Of a stretch of 45,942 bases of DNA, positions 37,698 to 45,828 are shown in pieces. The notes under the pieces are model-generated. The model ran no database searches, was not told the origin of the DNA, and saw nothing but the letters and a program-made list of their open reading frames with translations. The DNA lies in the IMG/VR virus record IMGVR_UViG_3300020020_000068, positions 1-45,942 of that record. One strand, given 5' to 3'. Origin of the DNA: a virus. How positions within the stretch are numbered: the stretch's first letter is position 1; every line of letters starts with the position of its first letter. Both the position numbers and the translations under genes were made by a program.

Positions 37698-39764
37698 ATG
37701 GCGCTAGAACAAAATTATATTGGTTCTTCTCCCAATAAGAAGTCGACTTCGTCTTTGACCGGCGAAGAGGACGAGGATGGATATTGGACACACGATAGAT
37801 GTAAACGTTGTTTTGATGACTATCTAGACAACAAGCGACTCGAGGTCGAGGAACAGAAAAACGCTCGTCGCTATCGCCACGCCGCTCAGTGGACCAGCGA
37901 TCAGATCAAGGTGTTCAATGCGCGGCGTCAGCCAGTCGTTACTTACAATCGAACAGGGCGTAAGATTGATTCTATTGTGGGATTGATCGAACGTCTGAAA
38001 CAAGACCCTAAGGCCTATCCTCGATCGCCTGGGCAGCCCGCGGAGGCCGGGGCGGAGCTTGCCACGTCCTGCATTCGCTATGTCACCGAGTCGGACTTGA
38101 AAGACTTTATCCTGCCATTCGTGGTCGAGAATCTGGCCGTCGATGGTATCGGTGGGATGGAAATGCTGTTGATCGAGGGGGATAAAGGTGATGTTGATAT
38201 TGGGTTTGCTTTGGTCGATACCGACAGTTTCTTTTACGATCCTCGATCGTTCCGCCACGATTTCGATGATGCTCGATATCGAGGGGTCGCTAAATGGCTT
38301 GACATTGAAGAGGTTATCCGACTCGCGCCGGATAAAGAAGATGAAATAGAACAGGCGTTGAACTCAGGGGACGATTTTACTACGAGCCCGGATCGAGAAC
38401 AAAAATGGTTTATGGACAACACTGATAAAGACAGTCGTAAGATTCGGGTGGTCGATCTCTGGTACAAGCACGACAACGGGTGGTGCTGGTGTCTGTTTAC
38501 TGGTTCGACTGTGCTTCAACAGGGGCGAGGATACTTCTATGATGAGAAGGGTAAGCAGATCTGTAAATATCTCATGCAGTCCTGCTTCGTCGATCATGAC
38601 GGCGATCGTTATGGCTTCATTCGAAACCTACGGTCCGCCCAGGACGAGATCAATCAACGCCGCTCCAAAGGACTGCATGAACTTAATTCTCGGCGGATTA
38701 AGGCTGAGGATGGAGCTTTTGCAGATGTTGAAATCACACGTCGAGAAGCGGTCCGTCCGGATGGTGTGGTGATCTATCAAAAAGGCTTCGAGATGGAGTT
38801 CGATGACGCCACTCGAATTGCCAATATGGAAGGCCAGTTGAAGTTCCTTGAGGACGCCAAAAACGAGATCGAAAACTTTGGACCCAACCCTGCCCTGATC
38901 GGGCAGGGGCTCGAATACAAGTCGGGGCGGGCGATTAACCTGTTGCAGCAGGCTGGAATCGCCGAACTCGGGCCGTTCATGATTGGGGTAAGAAACCTCA
39001 AGCTGCGTCTTTACCGCGCGATCTGGTGCGCAATACAGAGGTATTGGACTGCCGAGCGCTTTATTCGAGTGGTCTCAGCTGAGGGCGTTGATCAACTGGT
39101 CCAGGTTAATGGCATAGGAATAGACCCGGCAACCGGGTTGCCCCGGCTTATTAACGCGGTGGGCCAGCTCGATGTGAATATCATTCTGGACGAGGGGCCA
39201 GATGAGATTAACATGATGGGTGATGCCTACGACACGTTGATCGCGCTGTCGACGCAGGGCGCTAAGATTCCTCCGATGGTGCTGATCGAACTGGCCCCGC
39301 TGCATCCGAGCGTGAAACGGAAGCTGATGGCCATGATGTCCGATCCTATAGAGGAAGAGGGCAAGCAGATCGCCCTTGAAGGGGCGAAAGCCGAGGTCGG
39401 CAAGCTTCATTCTGAGATCGCCAAGAATCAGGCGCAGGCGCAGTCGGAAGCTCAGGGTGGTGCCCATGGGGTCGTCGAGCGTCAAATGGACGCTCAGATC
39501 AAGGTTGGCGAGCATCAAATGAAACAACAAGAGGGTGCCCAGAAAATCCAACTGGAGCGCGAAAAGGCTATGATCAAGGCCGCGTCGGAGCAACAAAAGG
39601 TTCAAATGGAGGCCATGAAGGGTCGACTAGCTCTACAACAGCAGGCCTCTCAGGGTGCACAGAAGATGCGTCAAGGAGAGGAACAGCATCGAATGCGGCT
39701 GGCACAGAGCGCCAAAGCACAGCAACTGAAGAACCAGCAGATTAAGAAAGGGCCCAAACCGTGA
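37698..39764 (+). CDS. Portal protein (P22-type)
   Basis: The 688-residue protein has the length and pattern of P22-type portals: an N-terminal E-E-Q-K-N-A-R-R-Y-R-H-A-A-Q-W region with R-Q-P-V-V-T-Y-N-R near 75-83, a central wing, a D-E-I-N-Q-R-R-S-K-G segment near 315-325 and a Q/A/K-rich C-terminal coiled coil from about 560 (G-A-H-G-V-V-E-R-Q-M and I-K-A-A-S-E-Q-Q-K-V-Q-M) that would form a barrel. The portal forms the ring through which DNA enters and leaves. Its position before the scaffold and capsid genes, on the same strand, supports this. Confidence 0.85.
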   Translation: MALEQNYIGSSPNKKSTSSLTGEEDEDGYWTHDRCKRCFDDYLDNKRLEVEEQKNARRYRHAAQWTSDQIKVFNARRQPVVTYNRTGRKIDSIVGLIERLKQDPKAYPRSPGQPAEAGAELATSCIRYVTESDLKDFILPFVVENLAVDGIGGMEMLLIEGDKGDVDIGFALVDTDSFFYDPRSFRHDFDDARYRGVAKWLDIEEVIRLAPDKEDEIEQALNSGDDFTTSPDREQKWFMDNTDKDSRKIRVVDLWYKHDNGWCWCLFTGSTVLQQGRGYFYDEKGKQICKYLMQSCFVDHDGDRYGFIRNLRSAQDEINQRRSKGLHELNSRRIKAEDGAFADVEITRREAVRPDGVVIYQKGFEMEFDDATRIANMEGQLKFLEDAKNEIENFGPNPALIGQGLEYKSGRAINLLQQAGIAELGPFMIGVRNLKLRLYRAIWCAIQRYWTAERFIRVVSAEGVDQLVQVNGIGIDPATGLPRLINAVGQLDVNIILDEGPDEINMMGDAYDTLIALSTQGAKIPPMVLIELAPLHPSVKRKLMAMMSDPIEEEGKQIALEGAKAEVGKLHSEIAKNQAQAQSEAQGGAHGVVERQMDAQIKVGEHQMKQQEGAQKIQLEREKAMIKAASEQQKVQMEAMKGRLALQQQASQGAQKMRQGEEQHRMRLAQSAKAQQLKNQQIKKGPKP

Positions 39765-40117
39765 CCGACGAGTTTGATCGGGCTTGGCAGTTCCTAGAGC
39801 CCTCTGCCATCCGAGACGGCGAGCATACCAAGGAGTCAGTTAAACTTGCTCTCGATCGGGGCTGTAGAAAGCTGTGGGTCACGGATGAATATGCTGTGAT
39901 TGCCGAAAGAGTCACCTTTCCTAGCGGGTTGGCTGTTGGGAGTGTATGGCTTGCCGGTGGTATGCTTCAACCCATGCTTAAGCTGCTTCCAACGGTAGAG
40001 GACTGGATGAGGTCTAATGGGGCTGTTGAGGCCCGCGTCAACGGTCGTCGTGGCTGGCTTCCTGTGACCGGCTATAAAGAGTTTCGTGTCGCGATAAGGA
40101 AAGACCTCCATGTTTGA
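39761..40117 (+). CDS. GNAT-like small phage protein
   Basis: The product has 118 residues from a GTG start that overlaps the portal stop (GTGA). The C-terminal half shows the pattern found in small phage proteins with a GNAT-like fold: V-E-D-W-M-R-S-N-G-A, then V-N-G-R-R-G-W, then F-R-V-A-I-R-K-D-L. Such proteins lie beside portals in podoviruses. The acetyl-CoA binding loop R/Q-x-x-G-x-A is not obvious, so enzymatic activity is uncertain. Confidence 0.6.
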   Translation: MTDEFDRAWQFLEPSAIRDGEHTKESVKLALDRGCRKLWVTDEYAVIAERVTFPSGLAVGSVWLAGGMLQPMLKLLPTVEDWMRSNGAVEARVNGRRGWLPVTGYKEFRVAIRKDLHV

Positions 40118-42188
40118 CGAACTCTGGTCATGGCGGCTTATCTGTTGGGACTCCAACGAGAACCCTTTCCTCTGCCACGGTGGTGGTGACGGAGGTGGAG
40201 GTGGTGGAGATGGAGGTGGAGGAGGCGATGGCGCTGGTGCAGGTGATGGAGGCGCTGACGGTGGCGGCTCTGCTGGTGATGGTGGCGCCAGCGGTGCTTC
40301 TGACGGGGGTTCAGAGGATTCCGAGGCTGCCGATGACTTCGCAGAAGATGCGGCTGCAGCAGAGGCCGCTGATGCTGAGGCAGCGGCGCAAGCAGCTGCA
40401 GCACAAGAGGCTGCCTCTGTAGAGGCATCTGAGGCTCTTGATGCATTGGCTGGGGCTTCCGCAGAGGATACTCTTGCGGAGACGAGTACATCAGCCCCGG
40501 CTGCACCAGCCGCGGTCGAACAAGATCCAGCGGAGACTCTTGCTGATATCTCTGCTGCTGCACCCGGAGTAACTGGGATTGAGGCTACTGCCCAGACCGG
40601 TCTTGCAGATCTTGAGTCAGGTCGTGGCGCACCGGCTGTGGCACCAGCGGCTGCACCGGGCCTAGAACTGGAAGAGCATGTAGACCTTCCTGAGATCGAA
40701 GTACTCGCCGATCCTCCGGACCCAACTGGACCGCCAAGTGGTCCAGCTCCTGGAGTAAATTCTGGACGAGGCGCAACAGAGGTCGGTGATCCTGTCGGTA
40801 ATCCTGGGACTACAAGTTCTGGTCCGATTGGTGGCCTGGGTGGTCTCGTCGATGCGATAACAGGTTCTATCGTTGGATCGGCGCAGGCCGCTCCAGCTGA
40901 GTCGGGTCGAGCCAATCTTCTCAGCGATCCGACGCTGAGTTTCGCTCCGATTAGAGAGGCTCCACGGGCGCCTCCAGTGCCTGTAAGCCCCAGTGGCTAC
41001 ACCGGGCAGGATCGTTCCGGTCTGACGGGACCCACTGCCGATACGGCCAGGGCCGCTTTCGAGGCTATTAGGGGTTTTCTGCAAGCTAATCCGATGACGT
41101 TCCAACAACCTCAATTGGCAAGTCGTAGTTCACCCTCACCTGCGCCTCCGAGCAGAGGCGTACCGCCGACTCAAGCTGAGACCATGGCTCGGGGACTGGC
41201 GGCTCTTGAACAGACCAGAAACATGCCTTCTATTCCAAGGGGAGATTTCGCGGCCAATACAGGTCTGCCGGGTGGGGGCACAGAACAAAACTCTCCTGGC
41301 TTTTTTGGACGTTTTGCTGCATCGTTCCCCGATTTGCCTCCTGGAGCACCACTACCCTCTACTTCCCCGCGAGCGACGGATTTAGAGGTGGCGGGTTTTC
41401 CATCGCCTTCAGCACCAGAGCCAATGGCAGCTGTGCCTGCAGCACCACGAAGTCCAGGGCTGCTATCTCAGCTTTCTTTACCGTCGGCTCCACCTGCCGC
41501 AGCCCCGGTCGCACCGACGGTCCCTGCGACCTTCGCCAGTCGATTTAATGCTGTTGGACCATCTCCCGCGCTCTCGCTTCCATCCCAGGATCCTAATTCG
41601 CCTTCGCTGGCTTCATTGCCTGCGATGCCAGCGATGCCTGGTTTCCCGGCACCGGCGCCACAAGCAGCTTTACCATCAGCACCTCCAGCACGTGGACCAG
41701 ATCTTACAGGGTTGATGGACCCGGCCCTTCTTGGTCCACCACAAAGTCTTAATAGGGCAACATCACTCAGCGCGCTACCTGAGCCACAACAGTTTACGTC
41801 TCCATCACCTATGTTGAGTCCTTCGTTGTCGCCCTCGTTGTTTGCGCCTCAAGTCACTTCGCGAGAATTTTCACCTACGCCAGGGCGTGCGCCAGCTGCG
41901 CCTCCAGCGGTCGCGGCGGTGCCGTCACCACAGCCTGCGCCACAGCCCATGCCTATGCCAGCACCGGCTCGGCCTGCACCGGCGCCACAGATAGCTATGC
42001 CAGCACCGCCACCCGCGCCAGCGCCACGAGCCCCAACACGAGCGCCTCCGGCACCAGCGCCCAGAGCGGCGCCGTCTCCTACACGAGCGGCCCCGCAGGC
42101 GGCGCCTCAATTCGCTATGTCGCCGAGGGACCAGGCCATGATGGCTGAATACTACAACAGAATTCTACAACAAATGGGAGCACGGTAA
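40110..42188 (+). CDS. Very Gly/Ala/Pro-rich virion protein
   Basis: The 692-residue protein is mostly low complexity: a Gly/Asp tract (about 24-75), an Ala/Glu stretch (80-165), Pro/Ala/Ser/Leu-rich remainder and a short helical C-terminus (M-M-A-E-Y-Y-N-R-I-L-Q-Q-M). Such a long disordered protein may be an internal virion component or a linker protein between portal and scaffold genes. Composition, with no recognised domain, prevents a firm call. A long reading frame on the other strand is a shadow of this composition. Confidence 0.6.
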   Translation: MFDELWSWRLICWDSNENPFLCHGGGDGGGGGGDGGGGGDGAGAGDGGADGGGSAGDGGASGASDGGSEDSEAADDFAEDAAAAEAADAEAAAQAAAAQEAASVEASEALDALAGASAEDTLAETSTSAPAAPAAVEQDPAETLADISAAAPGVTGIEATAQTGLADLESGRGAPAVAPAAAPGLELEEHVDLPEIEVLADPPDPTGPPSGPAPGVNSGRGATEVGDPVGNPGTTSSGPIGGLGGLVDAITGSIVGSAQAAPAESGRANLLSDPTLSFAPIREAPRAPPVPVSPSGYTGQDRSGLTGPTADTARAAFEAIRGFLQANPMTFQQPQLASRSSPSPAPPSRGVPPTQAETMARGLAALEQTRNMPSIPRGDFAANTGLPGGGTEQNSPGFFGRFAASFPDLPPGAPLPSTSPRATDLEVAGFPSPSAPEPMAAVPAAPRSPGLLSQLSLPSAPPAAAPVAPTVPATFASRFNAVGPSPALSLPSQDPNSPSLASLPAMPAMPGFPAPAPQAALPSAPPARGPDLTGLMDPALLGPPQSLNRATSLSALPEPQQFTSPSPMLSPSLSPSLFAPQVTSREFSPTPGRAPAAPPAVAAVPSPQPAPQPMPMPAPARPAPAPQIAMPAPPPAPAPRAPTRAPPAPAPRAAPSPTRAAPQAAPQFAMSPRDQAMMAEYYNRILQQMGAR

Positions 42189-42520
42189 TGTTTAATCAGC
42201 CACCGCCTTCAGGCACCTTTCCTATGAATGGAAGGTCTCCGATGCAGGCAAACGCCGGTACGATGCCACAAGGGCCAATGGCCCAGCCCCAGCAAGCACA
42301 AGGCTCTGGCTTTATGGGTCTTCAGCCTGGAGGTTATCGGGGCGGTCCTGGCATCGGCCGAGGCGCGATCGACTTCAGCAGCTTTCCTGGGGCACAGAAT
42401 GGGGCCGCCCCAATGATGACTGGACAGACTTCGATGGCGCCGGGACAGCAATTGCCGTCTCTGGGCGCCGCGCCGCTGGGCGCTGCATCAGTTAACCCGT
42501 TTATGGCGGGTAGAAGGTAA
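42188..42520 (+). CDS. Gly/Pro/Gln-rich small protein
   Basis: The product has 110 residues with a similar low-complexity composition: Pro/Gly/Met/Gln-rich with G-G-Y-R-G-G-P-G-I-G-R-G. Its ATG overlaps the upstream stop by TAATG. It might be a partner of the long disordered protein or part of the same system. The function is unknown. Confidence 0.55.
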   Translation: MFNQPPPSGTFPMNGRSPMQANAGTMPQGPMAQPQQAQGSGFMGLQPGGYRGGPGIGRGAIDFSSFPGAQNGAAPMMTGQTSMAPGQQLPSLGAAPLGAASVNPFMAGRR

Positions 42521-42522
42521 AC

Positions 42523-42597
42523 ATGGAGATCATCTTAGTGTTGTTGATCTTTCTTCCGTGGATCGTGTCACGGATGATTAACAGCAACCGTTCGTAG
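42523..42597 (+). CDS. Tiny hydrophobic peptide
   Basis: An ATG two bases after the previous stop opens a 24-residue peptide that is one hydrophobic helix (I-I-L-V-L-L-I-F-L-P-W-I-V) and a short polar tail. An AGAAGGTAA sequence gives a fair ribosome-binding site. Expression is likely but not certain. Confidence 0.4.
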   Translation: MEIILVLLIFLPWIVSRMINSNRS

Positions 42598-42679
42598 GTA
42601 CCACGATACGGGCCAGCGCTTGGTAGGAGCGAGATCCTATCTACGTAGCCACAACGAAACTGTGGAAGGATGAGGAAAA

Positions 42680-43516
42680 ATGGCAACGACTGAAGAATTG
42701 GTACAGCAAGAACTCTTCGACGCGGCGAAATCGCCAGAGTCTTCGGAGCCATCACCGGCCCCAGAGCCTGTGGAGACGCCGGAGCCAGAAGCACCGACGG
42801 AAGCAGCTGCACCCTCTACGGAGGACCCTGCAAAAGCGCCGGCGAAAGAGGCTGGATCGGAACCCTCTGAGCATATTCCAGCGTGGAGGCTTAGAGAGGA
42901 ATCCGAGGCTCGAAGATTGGCCGAGGACCGGGCGAGACAACTCGAAGCCCGGTTAACCGAAGCCCGTACACATTGGGAACAGCAACAGAAGCAGACCCCT
43001 AAGCCCGCTCCGGATTTCTTTCAAGATCCGGGCGCGGCTATGCAGGCTGCTATCGAACAGGCCCTTGCTCCGGTTAGAGCCGAATATCAGCGATCCGTGA
43101 TGCAGCTGTCTCGAGATTCAGCTGAGAACCGTCACGGTGCTGAGGCTGTTTCCCTTGCTGAATCAGTCTTCATGGAGGCTCGTAATAAGCGGATGCTCGA
43201 TCCTGCTGATTACGAGCGTGTGGTGCGGGCACCTAATCGCTTTGACGCGGTGGTGCAGTGGTACAAACGTGTATACGCACTCCACACTGTCGGCGACGAT
43301 CCTAGTGCTTGGTGGGAAAAGGAATTTGAAACCAAGATGGCTGATCCAGACTTTCAAACGAAAGTGATGGAGAAGATCAGAGGGTCTGCTGCCACTCGTC
43401 CTGCTGTCACTAAGCTGCCTCCGTCACTCTCGAGAAGCACTGCTGCGGCCCCGAGTGGAGCCGACAGACAGGGCGATCTGAGTCATGAGAGTCTGTGGGC
43501 AAGTACAATGAAGTAA
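42680..43516 (+). CDS. Scaffolding protein
   Basis: The 278-residue protein has a disordered Pro/Glu/Ala N-terminal third, a charged coiled coil (about 75-125, R-A-R-Q-L-E-A-R-L-T-E-A-R) and helical C-terminal half. This layout and the position directly before the capsid gene are typical of scaffolding proteins, which guide procapsid assembly and then leave. GGATGAGGA precedes the ATG. Its C-terminus could bind coat protein, but that is not seen directly. Confidence 0.8.
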   Translation: MATTEELVQQELFDAAKSPESSEPSPAPEPVETPEPEAPTEAAAPSTEDPAKAPAKEAGSEPSEHIPAWRLREESEARRLAEDRARQLEARLTEARTHWEQQQKQTPKPAPDFFQDPGAAMQAAIEQALAPVRAEYQRSVMQLSRDSAENRHGAEAVSLAESVFMEARNKRMLDPADYERVVRAPNRFDAVVQWYKRVYALHTVGDDPSAWWEKEFETKMADPDFQTKVMEKIRGSAATRPAVTKLPPSLSRSTAAAPSGADRQGDLSHESLWASTMK

Positions 43517-43520
43517 TCGA

Positions 43521-43551
43521 TATGGTTGACGGGGAAACCCCGTGAACCGTA
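43521..43551 (+). repeat. 31-nt hairpin repeat, copy C, in the capsid leader
   Basis: Third and best-paired copy: 7 pairs (one G-U), a G-G mismatch, 6 pairs and an AAA loop. It lies in the 62-base gap between scaffold and major capsid genes, 27 bases before the capsid ATG, so on the message it would form a hairpin in the leader of the most abundant structural protein. Confidence 0.65.
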
Positions 43552-43578
43552 TCATCCACTGAAAAGGAGTCATAGCCG

Positions 43579-44724
43579 ATGGCTACGACAGTAACTGATA
43601 CCAATAATAAGCTGATCAAGTTTACTCAGCAGATCAATCGGGAGTACGTGCGTGAGAATATGTTCTCGCCCTATATGAGCGAGGACTTCAACGCGATCAT
43701 CCGGTTGCGGAGTGAACTGAAGTCGGGCGGGGAAGATATGAATATTCCGCTCGTCACTCGTCTTGACGGCCCCGGTGTCGCCACTGGAACGCTGGTCGGG
43801 AACGAAGAGAAGATCGACAACTACGGTATGCGGGTCCGCATCGAGTGGTCTCGTAACGCGGTTGTCACTACGAAAGCAGAAGAGCACAAGGACTCGGCGG
43901 ACATCTTCGGCGAGGCCAAGCCTCTTCTGTCTGATTGGGGCAAGGAGTTGCAGCGAGACGAACTTATCGCCGCGATGATGGCCCTGCCGTCGGAGACTCT
44001 TCCGGCCTCTAGCACGGGAGTCCGGGTCAACGGCATCCAGTACGATCTGGCTACCGCGGCGCAGAAGGATACGTGGCAGGCTCAAAACCTCGATCGTATC
44101 GTTTACGGCGGGGCAACTGGTAACACGAAGGCGACTCATGCTCTGTCGCTGACTGAACTGGATACGACCGCGGATAAGTTCACTGCGACCAATTTGGCGC
44201 TTCTCAAGCGTCGGGCCAAGTTGGCCAATCCTCGTATTCGTCCCTACAAGACTAAAAACGGATACGAGTATTTCATCGCGTTCGCCGGAACGAATACCTT
44301 CAGAGATCTCAAGTTGTCCCTGGAGACGATCAACAAGGACGCACGGTCGCGTGAGGGTAACGGTATGGAGAAGAACCCTATCTTCCAAGATGGGGATCAG
44401 ATCTATGACGGCGTGATCGTCCGTGAGGTTCCAGAGATTTCCATGTTCGTGGATACTGTCTGGACCACTCTACTGTTGGCCGGAGCAGGTGCAGCGGTTC
44501 GTGTTGAGCCGGTGTTCCTCTGCGGGCAGCAGGCCGTCGTTTTCGCCTGGGGTCAGATGGCAAAGCCCACGTTCCGTAAAGAGGACGATTATGGCTTCCT
44601 CACTGGCGTTGGTGTTGAGATGGCCTACGGCATCGCCAAGATGTTCAAGAAGCACCCGATGGACGGTACCTTCCTCAAGCAGTGGGGAATGCTCACCGGG
44701 TTCTTTGCAACGGTCACGGATTGA
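43579..44724 (+). CDS. Major capsid protein, N4-gp56-like
   Basis: The 381-residue protein fits the N4-gp56 family of HK97-fold capsid proteins: F-S-P-Y-M near 31-35, a central L-V-G-N-E-E motif near 74-79, V-R-I-E-W-S-R-N-A-V at 88-97 and L-S-D-W-G-K near 114-119. It has a strong ribosome-binding site (AAAGGAGT) and sits after the scaffold. Its leader contains the 31-nt hairpin. The capsid shell is formed of this protein. Confidence 0.85.
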   Translation: MATTVTDTNNKLIKFTQQINREYVRENMFSPYMSEDFNAIIRLRSELKSGGEDMNIPLVTRLDGPGVATGTLVGNEEKIDNYGMRVRIEWSRNAVVTTKAEEHKDSADIFGEAKPLLSDWGKELQRDELIAAMMALPSETLPASSTGVRVNGIQYDLATAAQKDTWQAQNLDRIVYGGATGNTKATHALSLTELDTTADKFTATNLALLKRRAKLANPRIRPYKTKNGYEYFIAFAGTNTFRDLKLSLETINKDARSREGNGMEKNPIFQDGDQIYDGVIVREVPEISMFVDTVWTTLLLAGAGAAVRVEPVFLCGQQAVVFAWGQMAKPTFRKEDDYGFLTGVGVEMAYGIAKMFKKHPMDGTFLKQWGMLTGFFATVTD

Positions 44725-44739
44725 GAGGAGTAACGAACA

Positions 44740-45168
44740 ATGGTCACAAGCCTTTTCAACCAGACCCCAGCGGCTCGTGATGCTCCGTATCAGAGCCTTA
44801 CTATCCTTCGCAAGAAGATCCTCTTCTCCGCCGGCGCTTCAGCTGTTGTTGTCGTCGGTGTAGTTCCTCCGAAGGGCATCATCGTTGGAGGTGGTATATT
44901 CGTTCATATCGCCTCTAATGCAGGCACCAACAATCTTATGAATGTTGGACATGCCGACGCGACTCCAGACCCTGATGCTTTTGCAACGCTGCTTTCGACA
45001 GCAGCTAAAGGGTTCATTCCGCTCGATGAGCTGGCCGCTGTGACTAACACACGGCTTGATGTCGAGCGTACCGTGACCGCCTCGTGGGCATTGACTGGAA
45101 CTGCGGCCACAGCCGGTGAGGTTGAGGTCATCGTTCATGTCGCGACTGACCACGAGGGCGGTGCCTAG
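44740..45168 (+). CDS. Capsid-associated protein (possible decoration or stabilising protein)
   Basis: The product has 142 residues, starts 15 bases after the capsid stop, behind GAGAGGAGTAACG. It is beta-rich, with V-V-V-V-G-V-V-P-P-K-G and T-V-T-A-S-W-A-L-T-G strands. Position and size fit a head decoration protein, but no family is recognised. It is followed by a terminator, so it belongs to the capsid transcript. Confidence 0.55.
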   Translation: MVTSLFNQTPAARDAPYQSLTILRKKILFSAGASAVVVVGVVPPKGIIVGGGIFVHIASNAGTNNLMNVGHADATPDPDAFATLLSTAAKGFIPLDELAAVTNTRLDVERTVTASWALTGTAATAGEVEVIVHVATDHEGGA

Positions 45169-45196
45169 CCTTGACGTGATTCCCTGTCCTGTGACT

Positions 45197-45225
45197 GGTG
45201 GGGGACGGCTTCCCCCACCCCTTTT
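45197..45225 (+). terminator. Rho-independent terminator after the capsid genes
   Basis: A 9-bp stem (GGTGGGGGA/TCCCCCACC, loop CGGCT) is followed by CCTTTT. It lies 28 bases after the stop of the capsid-associated gene and just before the next ribosome-binding site. It may reduce transcription of the tail genes relative to capsid. Confidence 0.65.
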
Positions 45226-45239
45226 CAAAGGAGAGAACG

Positions 45240-45479
45240 ATGACAAACGAAGCTGAGGTATTTCTTCCCCCTTCACAGCAAGCTCCTCCGCAGTATCCTG
45301 CGGTGAAACCGGGCGAACCTATTCCAGTCGGGACGCGTCCAGTCGAGTCACATCGCGTTCAGGTTCCAGAGAAGTCCAAAGAAAAGCTGGAGGAACAGAA
45401 GGTACAGCTGGAGCCTCCAACTGTACCGCCGCCACGACCGTTATCCAGGCCTTTGGACACCATGAAACCTAAGGGGTGA
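45240..45479 (+). CDS. Pro/Glu-rich small protein between capsid and adaptor
   Basis: The ATG at 45240 lies behind AAAGGAGAGAACG, giving 79 residues. The sequence is disordered and Pro/Glu/Lys-rich (P-P-S-Q-Q-A-P-P-Q-Y-P). It lies four bases before the adaptor gene. A virion connector role is possible, with no direct evidence. Confidence 0.55.
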   Translation: MTNEAEVFLPPSQQAPPQYPAVKPGEPIPVGTRPVESHRVQVPEKSKEKLEEQKVQLEPPTVPPPRPLSRPLDTMKPKG

Positions 45480-45483
45480 TCCA

Positions 45484-45828
45484 GTGCAGATCACTATGAC
45501 ACGAACGCAGCTTATCCGCGAGGCCGCGGATAAGCTGAATATCGTCGCGACTGGGCAGCCTCTTGAGCCCGAATACTCTGCGAGGATCGATCAAAACGTC
45601 GATCCGCTGCTGCTGCAACTGTCGATGGATGCTATTTGCGAGGTCGCAAATGACAGTGCCATTCCAAGTGAATGGTTCGACTCTATCGCAGGTCTGTTGG
45701 CCAATGTGTGTGCCCCATACGCTGGGAAGATGTTCGATCCACAGGTGAAAGAGTACTACGAATCCCGTCTGCGGCGACTCACATCACACGGACCGTTCTA
45801 TTCGGTCCTTGAAACGGACTATTTTTAA
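45484..45828 (+). CDS. gp4-like head-to-tail adaptor
   Basis: The 114-residue product begins at GTG (45484) or at ATG (45496). It has the typical small helical adaptor pattern: an N-terminal L-I-R-E-A-A-D-K-L helix, a P-S-E-W-F motif near 60-64, and L-L-A-N-V-C-A-P-Y-A-G-K-M-F at 70-83. Proteins like it join portal to tail in podoviruses such as P22 gp4. Its stop overlaps the start of the gp10-like gene (TAATG). Confidence 0.7.
   Translation: MQITMTRTQLIREAADKLNIVATGQPLEPEYSARIDQNVDPLLLQLSMDAICEVANDSAIPSEWFDSIAGLLANVCAPYAGKMFDPQVKEYYESRLRRLTSHGPFYSVLETDYF

Noticed and set aside
39836-40915. 359-residue minus-strand frame
   Set aside because: It is the shadow of the Ala/Gly/Pro-rich gene on the plus strand, which has the better start, RBS and gene overlap.
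43570-44388. 272-residue minus-strand frame over the capsid gene
   Set aside because: Overlaps completely with the clear major capsid gene on the plus strand and has no ribosome-binding site.
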